DNA of 57,581 bases, from assembly GCA_016937855.1 (NCBI GenBank), contig JAFGVU010000170.1:1-57581 (forward strand), in the 5' to 3' direction. This DNA is from Bacteroidales bacterium (GTDB lineage Bacteria > Bacteroidota > Bacteroidia > Bacteroidales > ML635J-15). Positions 16,873 through 25,579 of the stretch are shown here, in pieces. Below the pieces are notes generated by a model. That model searched no databases. It was not told the origin of the DNA and was given only the letters and a program-made list of their open reading frames with translations. Within the stretch, counting starts at the first letter, position 1. Every line of letters starts with the position of its first letter. The position numbers and the translations under genes were made by a program.

Positions 16873-17609
16873 GTAAGAAGTATCTGTGTTAAGATTAAAT
16901 TAAACAGTAAAATTAAAATAATACTGTAAACAACAGCACGCGTACTGCTTTTACCCACCTCTAGTGCGCCACCATAAGTAAAATAACCATGAAATGAGGA
17001 AACAGATGTTATTATAACAGAAAAGAAACAAATCTTTATTAGCGAATATGTAACATAAAACGGCACAAATACATAATTTAGACCAAACAAATAGTCATAA
17101 ACTGTAACCACATCAGTAAGAACTGCAACAAAATAACCCCCAAGTATTCCTAGAATAATACTTAAAATATTTAGCAACGGAAAAGTAACAAGGGCTGCAA
17201 TAATTTTTGGTAATATTAAATAGCTTGCACTATTAACCCCCATGATTTCAAGAGCGTCAATTTGCTCGGTTATTCTCATTGTTCCAATTTCCGAGGCTAT
17301 ATTTGAGCCTACTTTTCCGGCAAGTATTAAACAAATAATTGTGCTGGAAAACTCAAGAATCATTGTATCGCGGGCACTTAAACCAATAAGGTATTTGGGA
17401 ATATAGGGAGCTTCAAAATTTATTGCAACCTGTAAAGTAAGCACAGCGCCCATAAAAACAGAGACGATACTAACTATCCAGAGTGAATCGACACCAATTT
17501 GTTCGATTTCGTCAACAACACGTTTAAAAAAAATAGTTCTCCTGACGGGTTTTGTAAAAACATTACCCATGAGTACTAAATATTGACCTATGACTGTAAA
17601 CAGTTTCAT
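16869..17609 (-). CDS. mlaE: MlaE-family ABC transporter permease
   Basis: The 246-residue protein is a multi-pass membrane protein of the MlaE/YrbE family: SLWIVSIVSVFMGAVLTLQ, GKVGSNIASEIGTMRITEQIDALEIMGVN (the conserved EIGTM/EQIDAL cytoplasmic segment) and four to five hydrophobic helices. With the ATPase it moves phospholipids between the inner and outer membranes. It is the first gene of the six-gene operon running down to the family-2 glycosyltransferase. Confidence 0.93.
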   Translation of the reverse strand: MKLFTVIGQYLVLMGNVFTKPVRRTIFFKRVVDEIEQIGVDSLWIVSIVSVFMGAVLTLQVAINFEAPYIPKYLIGLSARDTMILEFSSTIICLILAGKVGSNIASEIGTMRITEQIDALEIMGVNSASYLILPKIIAALVTFPLLNILSIILGILGGYFVAVLTDVVTVYDYLFGLNYVFVPFYVTYSLIKICFFSVIITSVSSFHGYFTYGGALEVGKSSTRAVVYSIILILLFNLILTQILLT

Positions 17610-17768
17610 TTTTAATCAGCTCTTATCGGCTATGCAAATTTACGATTATTTCTCGCACTATGGCATAAGACATATTTTAAAATCACAAATATTGAACAAA
17701 TTTAACGAACTAAGTTGTAAATGAAAAATAATATTATTATTTTGTCGTTTAAAACAAAAAATAAAAAA

Positions 17769-18854
17769 ATGCATAAATCTAATTACTGTATAATAATGGC
17801 CGGTGGAGTAGGCAGCAGGTTTTGGCCTGTAAGCCGCACAAATATGCCAAAACAATTTATCGATATTCTAGGCACGGGTCAGAGTCTTATTCAACAAACT
17901 TACAACAGATTTGCAAAAATTATTTTGCCTGAAAACATTTACGTTGTAACTAACGAAGAGTATATCGAAATTGTTGCCGAGCAATTACCAAACCTTCCGG
18001 TCGAAAACATTTTAGGAGAACCTATGCGTAGAAATACAGCCCCCTGCATTTTATACGCTAATATTAAAATAGGATTACGTGACGAAAATGCAAATATTGT
18101 TGTAACTCCTGCCGATCATTTAATTATAAATGAAGACGAGTTTTTAGAAAATATTTTGGATGGACTAAAATTCATTACTCTAAGCAATAGTCTGCTCACT
18201 TTTGGGATTACACCCGACAGACCTGCAACAGGATACGGTTACATCCAACTAGAAGAAAACAAAAAGAAAGAAAGATTTGTACCGGTAAAAACTTTTACAG
18301 AAAAACCTCACCTCGAATTAGCTAAGTTTTTCCTCAAGAGCGGCGATTTTCTATGGAATTCTGGGATTTTTCTTTGGAAACATAATGCAATCGACCATGA
18401 AATGTCTCTACATTTGCCAGAGTTGTACAACCTATTCATGGAAAATAAATCTGTTTTTGGAACATCAGACGAAAAAACTGTAATAAATAGAGTTTATTCA
18501 GATGCGAAAAGCATATCAATTGATTTTGGCGTTATGGAAAAAGCTCAAAATGTTTTTGTTTTACAAACGAATTTTGGATGGTCAGATTTAGGAACCTGGA
18601 ACTCATTATATACACTACAAAACAAAGATGCTGATCAAAATGTAGTGGTAGCTAAAAATTTATTATTAGAACAGTCAAAGGGCAATTATGTGTATTCAAA
18701 TTCACCGGAGAAAGTTATTCTTTTAAGAGATTTGGAAGATTATATTGTTGTTGATACTGACGGAGCTTTACTAATTTGCAAAAGAGAAAATGAACAGGAA
18801 ATATCAGAATTATTAAACGAGGCAAAGCTAAAATTTGGTGAAAAGATTAAGTAA
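17769..18854 (+). CDS. manC: Mannose-1-phosphate guanylyltransferase
   Basis: The chosen ATG gives a 361-residue protein starting MHKSNYCIIMAGGVGSRFWP, which places the nucleotide-binding GGxGSRxWP loop and PKQF at the expected position; the frame opens 16 codons earlier in low-complexity sequence. Other family motifs: NTAPCILY, VTPADHLI, TFTEKP and FLWNSGIFLW. It makes GDP-mannose from Man-1-P and GTP for glycan synthesis. It has only the pyrophosphorylase domain, without the C-terminal cupin isomerase domain of bifunctional ManC/AlgA. Confidence 0.93.
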   Translation: MHKSNYCIIMAGGVGSRFWPVSRTNMPKQFIDILGTGQSLIQQTYNRFAKIILPENIYVVTNEEYIEIVAEQLPNLPVENILGEPMRRNTAPCILYANIKIGLRDENANIVVTPADHLIINEDEFLENILDGLKFITLSNSLLTFGITPDRPATGYGYIQLEENKKKERFVPVKTFTEKPHLELAKFFLKSGDFLWNSGIFLWKHNAIDHEMSLHLPELYNLFMENKSVFGTSDEKTVINRVYSDAKSISIDFGVMEKAQNVFVLQTNFGWSDLGTWNSLYTLQNKDADQNVVVAKNLLLEQSKGNYVYSNSPEKVILLRDLEDYIVVDTDGALLICKRENEQEISELLNEAKLKFGEKIK

Positions 18855-18920
18855 CTACAGATTTATTTTATAGAAACTAAAACGAAAGTATTTAAAAGAA
18901 TCCCGTTAAAAAAATAGATC

Positions 18921-18957
18921 AAAAAAAATGGGAGCAAAAATTTGCTCCCATTTTTTA
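18921..18957. terminator. Bidirectional terminator between manC and the T9SS operon
   Basis: A perfect hairpin ATGGGAGCAAA-AA-TTTGCTCCCAT is flanked by A8 and T6. It separates convergent transcription from manC and from gldN. Confidence 0.92.
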
Positions 18958-18967
18958 TAATAAGATT

Positions 18968-19891
18968 TTAGTATTCCCATTGATCGTGTTCAAACTTAAA
19001 TAACTCAGCCTGAATTCTTTCACCTTCACGAATTGCATCAATACCTAAAAGGTAATCAGAAATAAGCCTGTTATCATAAACATTTGTTTCTGCTACAATA
19101 TAGCTTGTGAATTTTCTTTTAAAGAAAACATCGTCAAAAGTTTTGTGCTCGGCATCGTTAAAAGTGTTAAACACTTCGTACTTAGCAAACAATGGTCTGT
19201 AATCCGGGAAATAAATCCAGAAAGGCCATATACGCTGAGTACCATTCCAACCGTCGGGCGACATTGCAACAATTCTGACATCCATAACAGATCTTTGTTT
19301 GTCAAAAACCCACTCTTCCCATATCCACAATTTGTCCATCACACGTGTGTCCTCTAGTCTTGCAGGAATTGTAACATCAATTAAATTACCATCAATATCT
19401 TGTTCCTGAATAGTTTCAAAATAAGATAACAAATCTTCGCGCTCCGGATCGTCACGTTCCATAGGAAGTCTGTGCCAGTTGGTAATATCACTAGGATTTA
19501 ACTTATAAACCGGATATCTTAAATCGTAGATAATAGTATCTTCGATAAGAGCACCAGTGTGCATTTCGTATTGCTCACCTAGTATTCCGATATTATTAAT
19601 TAAATACAATAAGTTAACACGGCTACGCTGAGGCTGAACACCAATTCCTGCGGGATAAGTCATTCTTGTAATCGGAAAATACAAGGGATGATTTTGTTTC
19701 TCGCGCATTTCGACAACTCTAAGAATTTTTTTAGAGTACATCGCATCAGCTTCACGAATATTCTGATAAGGTACATAAGTCCTTTCGACCGTATTTTCTC
19801 TCATATATGCACCATCAAGAACTTGAGCACCTGCTGAGGAGCAAAGTCCGATTAGTACAAAAAACGGGAATAATTTTGTGAGCATTTTCAT
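18968..19891 (-). CDS. porN: T9SS ring protein GldN/PorN
   Basis: This 307-residue protein has a signal peptide (1-22) and the conserved GldN start: DGAYMRENTVERTYVPY, IREADAMYSKKILRVVEMREKQNHPLYFP. By family knowledge PorN binds PorK in the periplasmic ring attached to the outer membrane and contacts PorM. It is the last gene of the porP-K-L-M-N operon and ends at a strong terminator. Confidence 0.95.
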   Translation of the reverse strand: MKMLTKLFPFFVLIGLCSSAGAQVLDGAYMRENTVERTYVPYQNIREADAMYSKKILRVVEMREKQNHPLYFPITRMTYPAGIGVQPQRSRVNLLYLINNIGILGEQYEMHTGALIEDTIIYDLRYPVYKLNPSDITNWHRLPMERDDPEREDLLSYFETIQEQDIDGNLIDVTIPARLEDTRVMDKLWIWEEWVFDKQRSVMDVRIVAMSPDGWNGTQRIWPFWIYFPDYRPLFAKYEVFNTFNDAEHKTFDDVFFKRKFTSYIVAETNVYDNRLISDYLLGIDAIREGERIQAELFKFEHDQWEY

Positions 19892-19898
19892 AATATAA

Positions 19899-21539
19899 TT
19901 ACTTTAAGATTACTGTTACACCATTAGTTTGTCTTGTTCCAGACGGTCCGTTATAATAAATATTAGAGAAACTAACCTGTGAACCTTGTCCCATCTTACC
20001 AATTTCTGCTAAAACAGCAGGCGAGAATTGAGACCCGTTAACAGTAACTTTGTTAGTTACACCACGGACAGTATAGAAGAAGTCGTATTTAGCAACTGAA
20101 TAAGTAACACCTTCGAATGGGAAGAAATCGCTTTCCAGTTTTGCACTCAAATATGGGTTACGGTTAAGAGCAGCTTTAGGTAACTCAGCACCGTCCTTAT
20201 ATGCACCAGCTACAAGGATACTTGGAGGCGGCACATTAAGCACATTAAATGGTGCTGAACCAAGGGTTCTACCACCTTCTTCAGTTCTTACAGAAACAGT
20301 AATATTAACTTGTTTTGCAGTAACAGATTGAGGAACAGTAACAATGTAACCTTTTCCAGAAGCTCTAATAGAAGCTCCACCACTAATACTAACGCTAACA
20401 CTCTCTTTAGGATAACCAGATACAGCGACTTCTACAGGGTTTTCCAAACCACGATAGAACACGTTACATTTAGAAGCAGAAACTGTAAATCCAGCATCTC
20501 CAACAACATAATTTGCTGTATAAGGCAACCACATTTCACCTTTATTTGAAACATATTTAACTAAACCACCATAAGTAAAGTCACCAACGCCACCACATTC
20601 TGTAACGTATGCACCTTTTCCACTTTCATCAAGCGGAACTTCTTCATATTCCACACCATCACGAAGTTTGTATTTTACTTCGCCATTAACAACTGTAGAA
20701 TCATAAAAAGGAGAACTATAGGTTAGATAAATAGTTGGACGCATAGTAGTATCACGAGCACCCAAGAAGATATTTGATGTATATTGACCACCTCTAACAA
20801 TAAAGCTACGTGGCGAAGACACAAGACCTTCCAAAGATGTGATACGAATATCCAAAGCTTCTAATTGAGAAATCATGCTTTCCAAAATATCTGCTTCAGC
20901 ATTTCGAACATCAGCTTGCAATTTTGACAATAAAGCCATAGTTCCAATCATAGGCATACCTCGACATATAGTTTCCTGCCATTTCCACTTAGCATCAGGA
21001 TTATCTAATTGATCTACTACTTCAAGGTTTTTAGAGATATTAGTATAAACAGGCTGAGAAGTGTCTTTAATATATCCTAATAAAGTATTACGATAATTAT
21101 CCATCCAAGCCCTTAAACTATCTCCCATCATTGGACCACCTTCTCCAACCATAACAATAGTTGCAGCGTGTAAGTCATCTTTCTTTTTAATTTCATCTTC
21201 GAGAGTTGCTTCCGCTCCTTGACTTTCTTGAATTATCATAAGCTTCAAACGATCAATATCATCATAAAACTTATTTGACATAGTTTCTATCTCTTTAGCT
21301 TGTTTAGCAAGTTCTGTATATTTTCCAGGCTGTTCAGCTACTTTTGAATCAATTGTAGCGTATAGCGACCTGGTTTTTGCGGAAAAATTCACAGTTGTTT
21401 TTTTGATACTTTCGTCAATTTTAACAAAAGCTTCTACGATTTCAGATGACACGTTAAGCGCCAAAAGAGCCGTATAAAACAAGTACATCATTCCGATCAT
21501 TTTCTGCCTCGGGGTTTCCGGGCAATTTCCTCCAGACAT
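19899..21539 (-). CDS. porM: T9SS motor protein GldM/PorM
   Basis: At 546 residues it has the conserved N-terminus (CPETPRQKMIGMMYLFYTALLALNVS), which forms the single inner-membrane helix, then a long periplasmic part with helical D1 and beta-rich D2-D4 domains. By family knowledge PorM spans the periplasm and passes motion from the PorL motor to the PorK/N ring. It is 7 bp upstream of porN. Confidence 0.96.
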   Translation of the reverse strand: MSGGNCPETPRQKMIGMMYLFYTALLALNVSSEIVEAFVKIDESIKKTTVNFSAKTRSLYATIDSKVAEQPGKYTELAKQAKEIETMSNKFYDDIDRLKLMIIQESQGAEATLEDEIKKKDDLHAATIVMVGEGGPMMGDSLRAWMDNYRNTLLGYIKDTSQPVYTNISKNLEVVDQLDNPDAKWKWQETICRGMPMIGTMALLSKLQADVRNAEADILESMISQLEALDIRITSLEGLVSSPRSFIVRGGQYTSNIFLGARDTTMRPTIYLTYSSPFYDSTVVNGEVKYKLRDGVEYEEVPLDESGKGAYVTECGGVGDFTYGGLVKYVSNKGEMWLPYTANYVVGDAGFTVSASKCNVFYRGLENPVEVAVSGYPKESVSVSISGGASIRASGKGYIVTVPQSVTAKQVNITVSVRTEEGGRTLGSAPFNVLNVPPPSILVAGAYKDGAELPKAALNRNPYLSAKLESDFFPFEGVTYSVAKYDFFYTVRGVTNKVTVNGSQFSPAVLAEIGKMGQGSQVSFSNIYYNGPSGTRQTNGVTVILK

Positions 21540-21582
21540 ATACTTAAATTTTAATTATTAAACATAAATTAACAACTCGATA

Positions 21583-22509
21583 TTAGTCCTGCTTAAAATT
21601 CATAGCAGACAACATATTACCATAAACAGTGTTCATAGCAGCAAGATTATGACTTAACTTGCTAATCTCTTCACGATAACGTTTAGTATCTTCAGCAGAT
21701 TGTTTTAAGTTATTCAAAATCTCATCTAAACCACTATAAAGAGTTTTTGAAGCTTCGATTTGCTGGTTAGTACCTTGCAATTGAAGTTCATAAACTGCAT
21801 TTAGAGCAGTTAAGTTTTTGTTCATTATACTTAGTTGTTCATTATATGTTTGTCCACCACCGGTTGACAATTCTAATTCTTTATTCATAGACTCTGTAAG
21901 TCTGGTATAAGCTTGAGCTAAATTCTCTCCAGATGTACTTACAATTGTTGCAGATTTTTCATAAGAATTTGCCAATTGATCTGCCTGAGAATTTAACTTT
22001 TGTGCAGAAGAACCATAGGCATCCGCGAATTGAGAAACTTTTTCAGAAGCTTTTTCGAAATTAGCTACATAGTTATTAGTTGCAACTGTAGCATCAGATA
22101 CATCATGAAGTTTTTCAGTTGTAACGTTAAGATGTTTTAGTCCATTGCCAAGTTTTTCGAATAATTCTGGAGTAATTTCAGCATTTTCGATCATAGCATC
22201 AAATTTTTCTAATGCTGATTTCTTGCTACTTACAGCAGCTTTTTTATCAGAAATATTGATTTCTTCTCCAACTCCTGCAAGCTCAGGATAAACTAAACTC
22301 CAATCCACTTCTTCGTGAGGTGGCTCAAATGCAGAAAGGAAGAAAATAAAGGCTTCTGTAAGAAGACCCACTGTTAACATAATACCTGCACCAGGTAAGT
22401 GCTGAATTTTGAAAAGTGCACCAACCATAACAACAGCAGCACCCCATCCATAAACAAACCCCATAAACTTTTTGTACTTCTTACTCGAGGTAATTTCGCT
22501 TAAATTCAT
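21583..22509 (-). CDS. porL: T9SS motor protein GldL/PorL
   Basis: This 308-residue protein has two N-terminal membrane helices (about 15-60) with FMGFVYGWGAAVVMVGALFKI and PGAGIMLTVGLLTEAFIFFLSAFEPP, including the conserved Glu in the second helix thought to carry protons. A long coiled-coil cytoplasmic tail follows, rich in Ala, Gln and Ser. PorL surrounds PorM and powers secretion from the proton-motive force. Confidence 0.95.
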   Translation of the reverse strand: MNLSEITSSKKYKKFMGFVYGWGAAVVMVGALFKIQHLPGAGIMLTVGLLTEAFIFFLSAFEPPHEEVDWSLVYPELAGVGEEINISDKKAAVSSKKSALEKFDAMIENAEITPELFEKLGNGLKHLNVTTEKLHDVSDATVATNNYVANFEKASEKVSQFADAYGSSAQKLNSQADQLANSYEKSATIVSTSGENLAQAYTRLTESMNKELELSTGGGQTYNEQLSIMNKNLTALNAVYELQLQGTNQQIEASKTLYSGLDEILNNLKQSAEDTKRYREEISKLSHNLAAMNTVYGNMLSAMNFKQD

Positions 22510-22567
22510 AATCGTGTCAGTTTTTAATTAATACTCCATTTATTAATAATAATACTCAAATAATTTC

Positions 22568-24226
22568 TTAGTAAACTTGTGAATAAGATGTTCCGTCAGC
22601 TCTGTGTCTTCCTAAGTAAGTTCTAACACATCTAAAACCGATATAACTTTTTGAAGAATCCTGGAACTCATAGGTTCTAGAACCATTTTGCATATAGTAT
22701 GCTACGTCTTTCCAAGAGCCACCACGAACGACTTTACGCTTTTTTGCAGGAGGATCATCCGGATGAGCATGATATTGATAATCTGGATTTAAGTCATGAG
22801 TAAAACTATAAGCAGACTCATCAAAAGCATTGCTAGTCCACTCAGCAACGTTTCCAGCCATATCATATAATCCCCACTCGTTAGGATCGTAAGTAGCAAC
22901 CATCAATGTTTGAACACCACCATCATCGTAGTAATTACCACGCATAGGTTTAAAGTTTGCAATAAAACATCCACTATAATTACGTGAATACAAACCTCCC
23001 CAAGGATACATCGACAGGTCTAAACCACCACGAGATGCATATTCCCATTCTGATTCTGTAGGTAATCTATATTCATTAAGATAATAATCTCTTGATGTTT
23101 TTTGACTAGCATTCTTTAACATACTTCTCCACATTGCAAATGCATTTGCCTGTGTCCAACTAACACCAACAACCGGATAGTAGTCGTAAGCAGGATGCCA
23201 AAAATACATTTTTGTCATTGGCTCGTTGTATGAATATGTAAAATCGCTAATCCAGCAAAGTGTATCAGGATAGATATGAACTTTTTCGTGCATAAAATAA
23301 CTATATCTACCACCATATCTACCTGCATCATTTTTTCCGTCATAGTTTTTAACTTCTCTATCAGCAAAGTCTTCCCATGGCTCATCTTCGTCCAGTTTTT
23401 CTTTATCTTTTATCTGACCTTCGTACTGTCCTGTTTCGGGATTAAAGTGACGTCCTATGCGTAATCCATGATCACCTTCGCGAGTAAACGTTCTAGCAAC
23501 ATCTTGGTCAACGCCGTCTGTTCCAGGTTTAAACGTGTGTTTTTGAGCAGCTTGCTTAAGGTCAACCCAAAAATATTCATAATACAAGGCATCTGTATTA
23601 AGATCTATATTTCTCATGAAGTGGTATAACTCAGCAGGAGGCAAAACAAATAAAGTCTGATTAAAATTATCAGGAATTTCGTTCTTAATCAAAATACCTT
23701 TAATTTCAAGATCTAAATAATCCAAAGGACCATTCCAATCTAGGAAGTTATTGTTATCATAATCATCAAAGTCAAACTCCCCGTTTTCATACATATTTGT
23801 TATGAAATTAACTTCCATTTCGGTAACATCAGTGTCGTCGATGATAAAGTCGATTGGCTGATACGAGACTCTCGTGTTGATATCCCCAAAATCAACTGAG
23901 TTTTTTGTCTCTTTACCTAAAACTGTTAGAGCTAAGGAGTCCCTTACCCAAGCTACAAACTGACGATACTCAGAGTTTGTAATTTCTGTTTCATCCATCC
24001 AAAAACCCTGAATGGTAACAGTTTTTGACTGAGCTGTCATCGAATAAGGTACGTCCTGATCACTCGGTCCCATTTGATAGGTACCGGGTGGTACAAATAA
24101 CATTCCGTAAGGATCCGGAGTATACCACAGCTGTCTGTCGATTCCGGTCAATTCACCGTTGCCATAGTATCCACAACTACTAAGCAGTACGATCGTGATT
24201 GCGCTGATGATGAGTAATTTTCTCAT
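22568..24226 (-). CDS. porK: T9SS ring lipoprotein GldK/PorK
   Basis: At 552 residues it has a lipoprotein signal (VLLSSC, Cys18) and a formylglycine-generating-enzyme/SUMF1-like fold: VPPGTYQMGPSD, QGFWMDETEITNSEYRQFV, RLPTESEWEYASRG, WGLYDMAGNVAEWTS and VVRGGSWKD. PorK is a structural outer-membrane ring component with PorN; the SUMF1 fold is used structurally. It lies between porP and porL in the operon. Confidence 0.94.
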   Translation of the reverse strand: MRKLLIISAITIVLLSSCGYYGNGELTGIDRQLWYTPDPYGMLFVPPGTYQMGPSDQDVPYSMTAQSKTVTIQGFWMDETEITNSEYRQFVAWVRDSLALTVLGKETKNSVDFGDINTRVSYQPIDFIIDDTDVTEMEVNFITNMYENGEFDFDDYDNNNFLDWNGPLDYLDLEIKGILIKNEIPDNFNQTLFVLPPAELYHFMRNIDLNTDALYYEYFWVDLKQAAQKHTFKPGTDGVDQDVARTFTREGDHGLRIGRHFNPETGQYEGQIKDKEKLDEDEPWEDFADREVKNYDGKNDAGRYGGRYSYFMHEKVHIYPDTLCWISDFTYSYNEPMTKMYFWHPAYDYYPVVGVSWTQANAFAMWRSMLKNASQKTSRDYYLNEYRLPTESEWEYASRGGLDLSMYPWGGLYSRNYSGCFIANFKPMRGNYYDDGGVQTLMVATYDPNEWGLYDMAGNVAEWTSNAFDESAYSFTHDLNPDYQYHAHPDDPPAKKRKVVRGGSWKDVAYYMQNGSRTYEFQDSSKSYIGFRCVRTYLGRHRADGTSYSQVY

Positions 24227-24279
24227 AATTTGTAATTATTTAGTAAGCGTCTTCTTTTTACGTTTAAAATAAAATTTTG

Positions 24280-25224
24280 TTACAATCTTCTCACACTTCT
24301 ATAACGTCCGGGTGTCGAAGGACCTCCAACATTAAAGCAATACCTAAGCATAAGTTCGTGCGAGCCGGAGTTATAAGATCCAACATTTGACAAAACTACA
24401 TCGTAGCTATACCCAAAGCTAATTCCATTAATTAAATGTATCCCTATCATCGGGACAATAGCATCAGTATGTCTGTAGGATATTCCACCCCAAAACTTTT
24501 TCTCATATAATAATTTTGCATTAATCTGAAAATCAATAGTTTTTAAGTCTGATTGCATCATCCCACTTCCAATTAAATCGAATGATGGGTTTGGCAATGA
24601 ATAATTGTATCCACCGGTTAAATAAACATGCTGTGTTAATTTACTAGGATTTTCAATATCATAATTTAAAGTAGAACCAGGTACGTGAGTGGCTGAAAGA
24701 CCTACCCAAAAATCTTCAGCATTGTATGTAATACCAATATTAGCATCAAAAGCAGTAACGTTTTCCATGTGAGGAATTGTAGGGTCAATATAAACAGGCT
24801 GACCATTCATCGATTCCCAAGTTACCCAATCACCATCAATTGAATGGTTAAACACGCCAAGACCTAATCCCATACCAAGAACTCCGTCAGATAACTCAAG
24901 TCTGTATGCGTAGTTAAGCATAATATTTAAATTGTTGGAAAAACCAATCTGGTCTTCTACAATTGATAATCCAACTCCACTGCTCATAGCACTTATTGGC
25001 ATGTCAAAAGTAAAAACTGTTGTAACAGGACGTCCTTCTTCCCATCCTACCCATTGTTGACGATGCACACTGCTTACACATAATGCATCATTTGAGCCGG
25101 CAGCTCCAGGGTTATAAACATTTTGCACATATTCAAACAAACTGTAGTGAGAGTCAATCTGTGCCTGAGAATATTTAACAAATATTCCTATCAAAACGAT
25201 AATCAGTAGTACTATTCTCCTCAT
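24280..25224 (-). CDS. porP: T9SS outer-membrane protein PorP/SprF family
   Basis: This 314-residue protein has a signal peptide (1-21) and the PorP/SprF signature: YVQNVYNPGAAGSNDALCVSSVHRQQWVGWEEGRP, then an alternating beta-barrel pattern ending in a C-terminal LRYCFNVG strand. PorP-type proteins anchor CHU_C-domain cargo at the surface. As the first gene it defines the core operon order porP-K-L-M-N. Confidence 0.94.
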   Translation of the reverse strand: MRRIVLLIIVLIGIFVKYSQAQIDSHYSLFEYVQNVYNPGAAGSNDALCVSSVHRQQWVGWEEGRPVTTVFTFDMPISAMSSGVGLSIVEDQIGFSNNLNIMLNYAYRLELSDGVLGMGLGLGVFNHSIDGDWVTWESMNGQPVYIDPTIPHMENVTAFDANIGITYNAEDFWVGLSATHVPGSTLNYDIENPSKLTQHVYLTGGYNYSLPNPSFDLIGSGMMQSDLKTIDFQINAKLLYEKKFWGGISYRHTDAIVPMIGIHLINGISFGYSYDVVLSNVGSYNSGSHELMLRYCFNVGGPSTPGRYRSVRRL

Positions 25225-25579
25225 ATTAAATTTCGGTTTTTCGCTTTCAATACTTATATCCCAATTTTTAATTGGTAAATAAAATACATTTTTTTTAATT
25301 TTCCAAACTTTATTAACATTTTTTTGTTAATAACCTTAAATTTTGTTAATAACTCCTATTTTTTCTTAAAAAATTCTGAATAAAATTCAAATGGCGAAAG
25401 TTACATTAAATTTTTTTAAATATTGCAAATTAATTCAAATTTTTATTTTTTTTTCCTAATTCAATAACGCAAATATAATAACAATATTATTCATTTTGCA
25501 CAATTTTATGACAATTGTCATACTTATATATGCCGTAAAATACTTTTAACCAATTGATTAAAAGACGATTACGTTGCAA
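25225..25579. other. AT-rich spacer upstream of the T9SS operon
   Basis: No ORF or RNA gene is supported. The stretch is very AT-rich with TTTTTTGTTAATAAC-like near-repeats around 25319-25350. It must contain the porP promoter, but no clear TTTG/TAnnTTTG pair on the minus strand was found. It also separates topA from the operon. Confidence 0.35.
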
